From NCBI GenBank assembly GCA_030706015.1, contig JAUZPI010000151.1, positions 1 to 5,967 of the forward strand: DNA of 5,967 bases, in the 5' to 3' direction. Positions 4,490-5,967 of the stretch are shown here, piece by piece. The notes beneath the pieces were generated by a model. That model did no database searches, was not told where the DNA came from, and worked only from the letters and a program-made list of their open reading frames with translations. This DNA is from Bacillota bacterium. GTDB taxonomy: Bacteria > Bacillota > Clostridia > Clostridiales > Clostridiaceae. Made by a program: the position numbers and the translations under genes. Every line of letters starts with the position of its first letter. The stretch's first letter is position 1.

Positions 4490-5353
4490 TTAATGGAGAG
4501 TTGATAAATAATTGGTTTCCCAACGGTCAATAAAATAAGCTAATATGCATGGTTCTAGGTACCTAGCAATTGTCCCTATATGACTCCAATGATTATAAAT
4601 TAACATCCCTCTACTATACATCCAAAATGCAAAAGTAATCCAGCATACACTTAAACCAAGAAATAAGAATGGCTTAAATTGTTTACGGACTTTTGGAGCA
4701 AAATATGCCAAACATATGCCTAGAATAGTAGTAAGCATAAGATCAGTGAATCTATCATCTGAAACAGGATTTACAAAAAGGTGCGGTCTATACAGTGCAA
4801 ACTGTCCCGTACCCCAGCTTACCAGATATCCAGGCCAATCAGAAGAGACATAAATAACACCTACAAGCCAAAAACGATAAGAAACTGGCGGTGAGTAGTA
4901 AATAAATCTGTGGGCATAATGAGCAAGTATCCTAAAAGAAATAAAGGTTATCACAAGTGTAAACCAATGGCTCCAGTGATAGCAAACCATGAATCCTGTT
5001 TTGTCTAAGGCAACTTCGATGAGTGCCATAAAAGGAGCGCCTATAATGCTCAATAACCAAGGGTGACGCCAGATGGTGGCATAATAGCAGAATATAATAG
5101 CAATAAGAGGAAAAATCACTCCATCAGAAAACACGAGCCCTAGATATGAATCAGCTGCAGGGTTTTTCAATAAATGGGCAGGAAGATCATAACACTTCTT
5201 ATAAAACCAGTAATCAAATATCTCATCACCATGATCTACTACAATGTTGGTTATTACATATATGCTCAATATTGAGTGCCAAGTAAACTGCCCTTTTTTA
5301 ATGACAATAATAGCCCAAATCAAAAAGAAAGTAGCTAAAAGTAAATAGAACAT
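4490..5353 (-). CDS. Polytopic membrane protein of unknown function
   Basis: A 287-residue integral membrane protein with roughly eight or nine hydrophobic segments: about 2-18, 25-40, 70-91, 98-116, 129-147, 161-178, 204-219, 226-245 and 259-275. Loops are short and rich in aromatic residues and histidine. Notable polar groups near the membrane are DHGDEIFDYW (40-49), CYHWSHW (124-130), SSDWPGY (170-176) and YNHWSHIG (253-260); two HWSH motifs and several Asp/His could be ligands, but I recognise no catalytic family and assign no function. ATG 5353 is chosen because GGAGG lies at 5363-5367, nine bases upstream. An in-frame ATG at 5407 would add 18 residues (MIVSNNLIHNFFIWRHIN) but has no ribosome binding site. 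The gene looks richer in G+C than its neighbours by eye, which may indicate a different origin. It stands alone on the minus strand. Confidence 0.8.
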   Translation of the reverse strand: MFYLLLATFFLIWAIIVIKKGQFTWHSILSIYVITNIVVDHGDEIFDYWFYKKCYDLPAHLLKNPAADSYLGLVFSDGVIFPLIAIIFCYYATIWRHPWLLSIIGAPFMALIEVALDKTGFMVCYHWSHWFTLVITFISFRILAHYAHRFIYYSPPVSYRFWLVGVIYVSSDWPGYLVSWGTGQFALYRPHLFVNPVSDDRFTDLMLTTILGICLAYFAPKVRKQFKPFLFLGLSVCWITFAFWMYSRGMLIYNHWSHIGTIARYLEPCILAYFIDRWETNYLSTLH

Positions 5354-5381
5354 ATTTATATGCCTCCAAATAAAAAAGTTA

Positions 5382-5412
5382 TGTATAAGATTATTTGAAA
5401 CTATCATGTAAA
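5382..5412 (-). promoter_or_regulatory. Possible promoter of the membrane protein gene
   Basis: On the minus strand, TTTACA (5412-5407) and TATACA (5387-5382) are separated by 19 bp; shifting the -10 to TTATAC gives 18 bp. Transcription would start near 5375, just upstream of the GGAGG and the ATG at 5353. This would place the alternative start at 5407 outside the mRNA. Confidence 0.3.
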
Positions 5413-5455
5413 TTATTCATCAAAACCTGCGAAGGTGAAATTTTTTTCTACATCC

Positions 5456-5488
5456 TTTAAGGTTAATTTAAGGTTATTAATGTAAGAT
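5456..5488 (+). promoter_or_regulatory. Direct-repeat activator site and possible -10
   Basis: TTTAAGGTTA occurs exactly twice, at 5456-5465 and 5467-5476, an 11-bp period that puts both copies on the same helix face. Such repeats (TTTAAG-N5-TTTAAG) are typical of OmpR/PhoB-family response-regulator sites. A TAAGAT hexamer at 5483-5488 could be the -10, with the repeats covering the weak -35 position. The orientation fits transcription toward the ORF at 5558. No two-component genes are visible in this window. Confidence 0.5.
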
Positions 5489-5490
5489 AG

Positions 5491-5537
5491 ATTTATCAAG
5501 CGACGAGATATGCTTTTCAAGCATAAAGGTGATAAAT
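5491..5537 (+). promoter_or_regulatory. Nested inverted repeat in the leader of the small broken gene
   Basis: ATTTATCA (5491-5498) pairs exactly with TGATAAAT (5530-5537). Inside it TATGCTT (5509-5515) pairs exactly with AAGCATA (5519-5525) over a 3-nt loop. The two helices are separated by a 10-nt and a 4-nt strand, giving a long hairpin with an asymmetric internal loop that ends seven bases before the AAAGGAG ribosome binding site. It could be an RNA leader element affecting translation, or an operator. Confidence 0.45.
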
Positions 5538-5557
5538 TATTGGAAAGGAGCTTCTAT

Positions 5558-5721
5558 ATGTCTGGATTTATTAAAAAATTAATAAGTATGGTAAAAAGGT
5601 TGTAATTCCAGTAGTGCTGCTATGTTCCTTGATTATTCAGGTGATTATCGCTAATTTATTTATACCGCTGCCTACAGCAGATTCTCAAACGGTATTTTCA
5701 TTAGCACAAAACATGCTGTAA
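5558..5721 (+). pseudogene. Small membrane or signal-peptide protein gene, frameshifted
   Basis: ATG 5558 has an excellent AAAGGAG (5544-5550) seven bases upstream. The literal frame codes only 15 residues (MSGFIKKLISMVKRL) before TAA at 5603-5605. If the six-A run at 5573-5578 had one more A, the frame would continue as MSGFIKKINKYGKKVVIPV, then VLLCSLIIQVIIANLFIPLP and TADSQTVFSLAQNML, a 54-residue protein with a basic N-terminus and one strong hydrophobic helix (signal peptide or membrane anchor). The stop at 5719-5721 is followed in frame by NKDYSSFQKGGYLYMFP up to TAA 5773, so TAA may itself be a nonsense change of AAA in a longer gene. The family is not recognised. It could be decay or a sequencing error. 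The preceding promoter repeats and leader hairpin look intact. Confidence 0.55.
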
Positions 5722-5790
5722 AACAAGGATTATTCCTCTTTTCAAAAGGGCGGATACCTATATATGTTTCCTTAATTTTTCAGTGTAAAA

Positions 5791-5967
5791 TTATTGCATT
5801 CTTTTTTTGTTCCTAAAGTCAAATGCTTCAATAGGCTCAGGTCCTCTTAATATTTTTCTTCTTATATGAAGATCACCGCAGGAATCATACCTAATTCTCC
5901 ATTCAATCAACATTATTTTTCCATCTACTATTTCAATACCTTGTATTCCACTTGCCCTGACGCAGGA
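5791..5967 (-). CDS. C-terminal fragment of an unrecognised protein (5' end outside window)
   Basis: On the minus strand the frame is open from the window edge to TAA at 5793-5791, giving 58 codons with no start needed inside the window. The sequence includes GIQGIEIVDGKIMLIEWRIR (7-26), a beta-rich stretch, and YDSCGDLHIRRKILRGPEPI (27-46), then EAFDFRNKKRMQ. It is highly charged and basic with no hydrophobic segment, so a soluble cytoplasmic protein is likely. Codon use and length of open frame in AT-rich DNA support real coding. I do not recognise the family. It converges on the broken small gene with about 70 bp between their ends. Confidence 0.6.
   Translation of the reverse strand, partial: SCVRASGIQGIEIVDGKIMLIEWRIRYDSCGDLHIRRKILRGPEPIEAFDFRNKKRMQ

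Noticed and set aside
5405..5407. ATG at 5407 as start of the membrane protein
   Set aside because: No ribosome binding site precedes it, the likely promoter lies across it, and ATG 5353 has GGAGG nine bases upstream.
1..5967. CRISPR array, tRNA, rRNA or complete insertion sequence
   Set aside because: No regularly spaced short repeats, cloverleaf or rRNA sequence, and no transposase reading frame with terminal inverted repeats were seen.

Overview
The window is AT-rich, low-G+C Firmicutes DNA. Strong AGGAGG-type ribosome binding sites, intrinsic terminators with T runs, A/T-ending codons and the protein families present all suggest Clostridium or a close relative; this is inferred by eye, not by a search. 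It reads as an accessory region of small stress/resistance-type genes, gene remnants and long non-coding gaps, with the genes at both ends cut by the window edges.

Left part (1-907): the 3' end of a large gene for a surface-type protein made of ~95-residue beta-rich tandem repeats, each carrying a conserved CX7C cysteine pair. After its stop come a perfect 16-bp hairpin, a ~90-nt segment closed by a 7-bp helix that looks like a folded RNA, and a good intrinsic terminator. No coding region lies between 668 and 943.

Centre-left (944-2495): a divergent pair. The minus-strand gene encodes a flavodoxin-fold NAD(P)H/FMN oxidoreductase with a CX2CX2CX5C iron-sulfur motif. The plus-strand gene encodes an XRE-type regulator with a MmyB-like ligand-binding domain. 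The gap between them holds an 18-bp perfect palindrome and a 10-bp inverted repeat, the natural candidates for the regulator's operators.

Centre (2541-3966): two GyrI-like (AraC effector-binding/SbmC superfamily) genes on the plus strand. The first is a tandem double-domain protein whose 5' end has been lost: clear coding sequence continues upstream of its only possible start codon as far as a stop. The second is an intact single-domain protein followed by a strong terminator. With the XRE regulator upstream, the cluster suggests sensing or sequestration of small toxic compounds, but no transporter or target gene is visible here.

Centre-right (3967-4440): a second long hairpin, a 58-codon ORF with a strong RBS whose first half resembles the N-terminus of Fic-family proteins, and a non-coding stretch with alternative-pairing (attenuator-like) architecture ending in an intrinsic terminator. 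No plus-strand gene follows it.

Right part (4490-5967): a minus-strand polytopic membrane protein of unknown function (start corrected to 5353). Next come an apparent plus-strand promoter region with two exact 10-bp direct repeats on an 11-bp period (like an OmpR-family response-regulator site), a nested inverted-repeat leader, and a small membrane/secreted-protein gene that seems broken by a one-base frameshift and a nonsense codon. Last is the C-terminal 58 codons of an unrecognised minus-strand gene that runs off the edge. I see no complete new multi-gene system. The most promising unexplained items are the two structured non-coding segments (764-907 and 4287-4438) and the repeat/inverted-repeat leader at 5456-5550.
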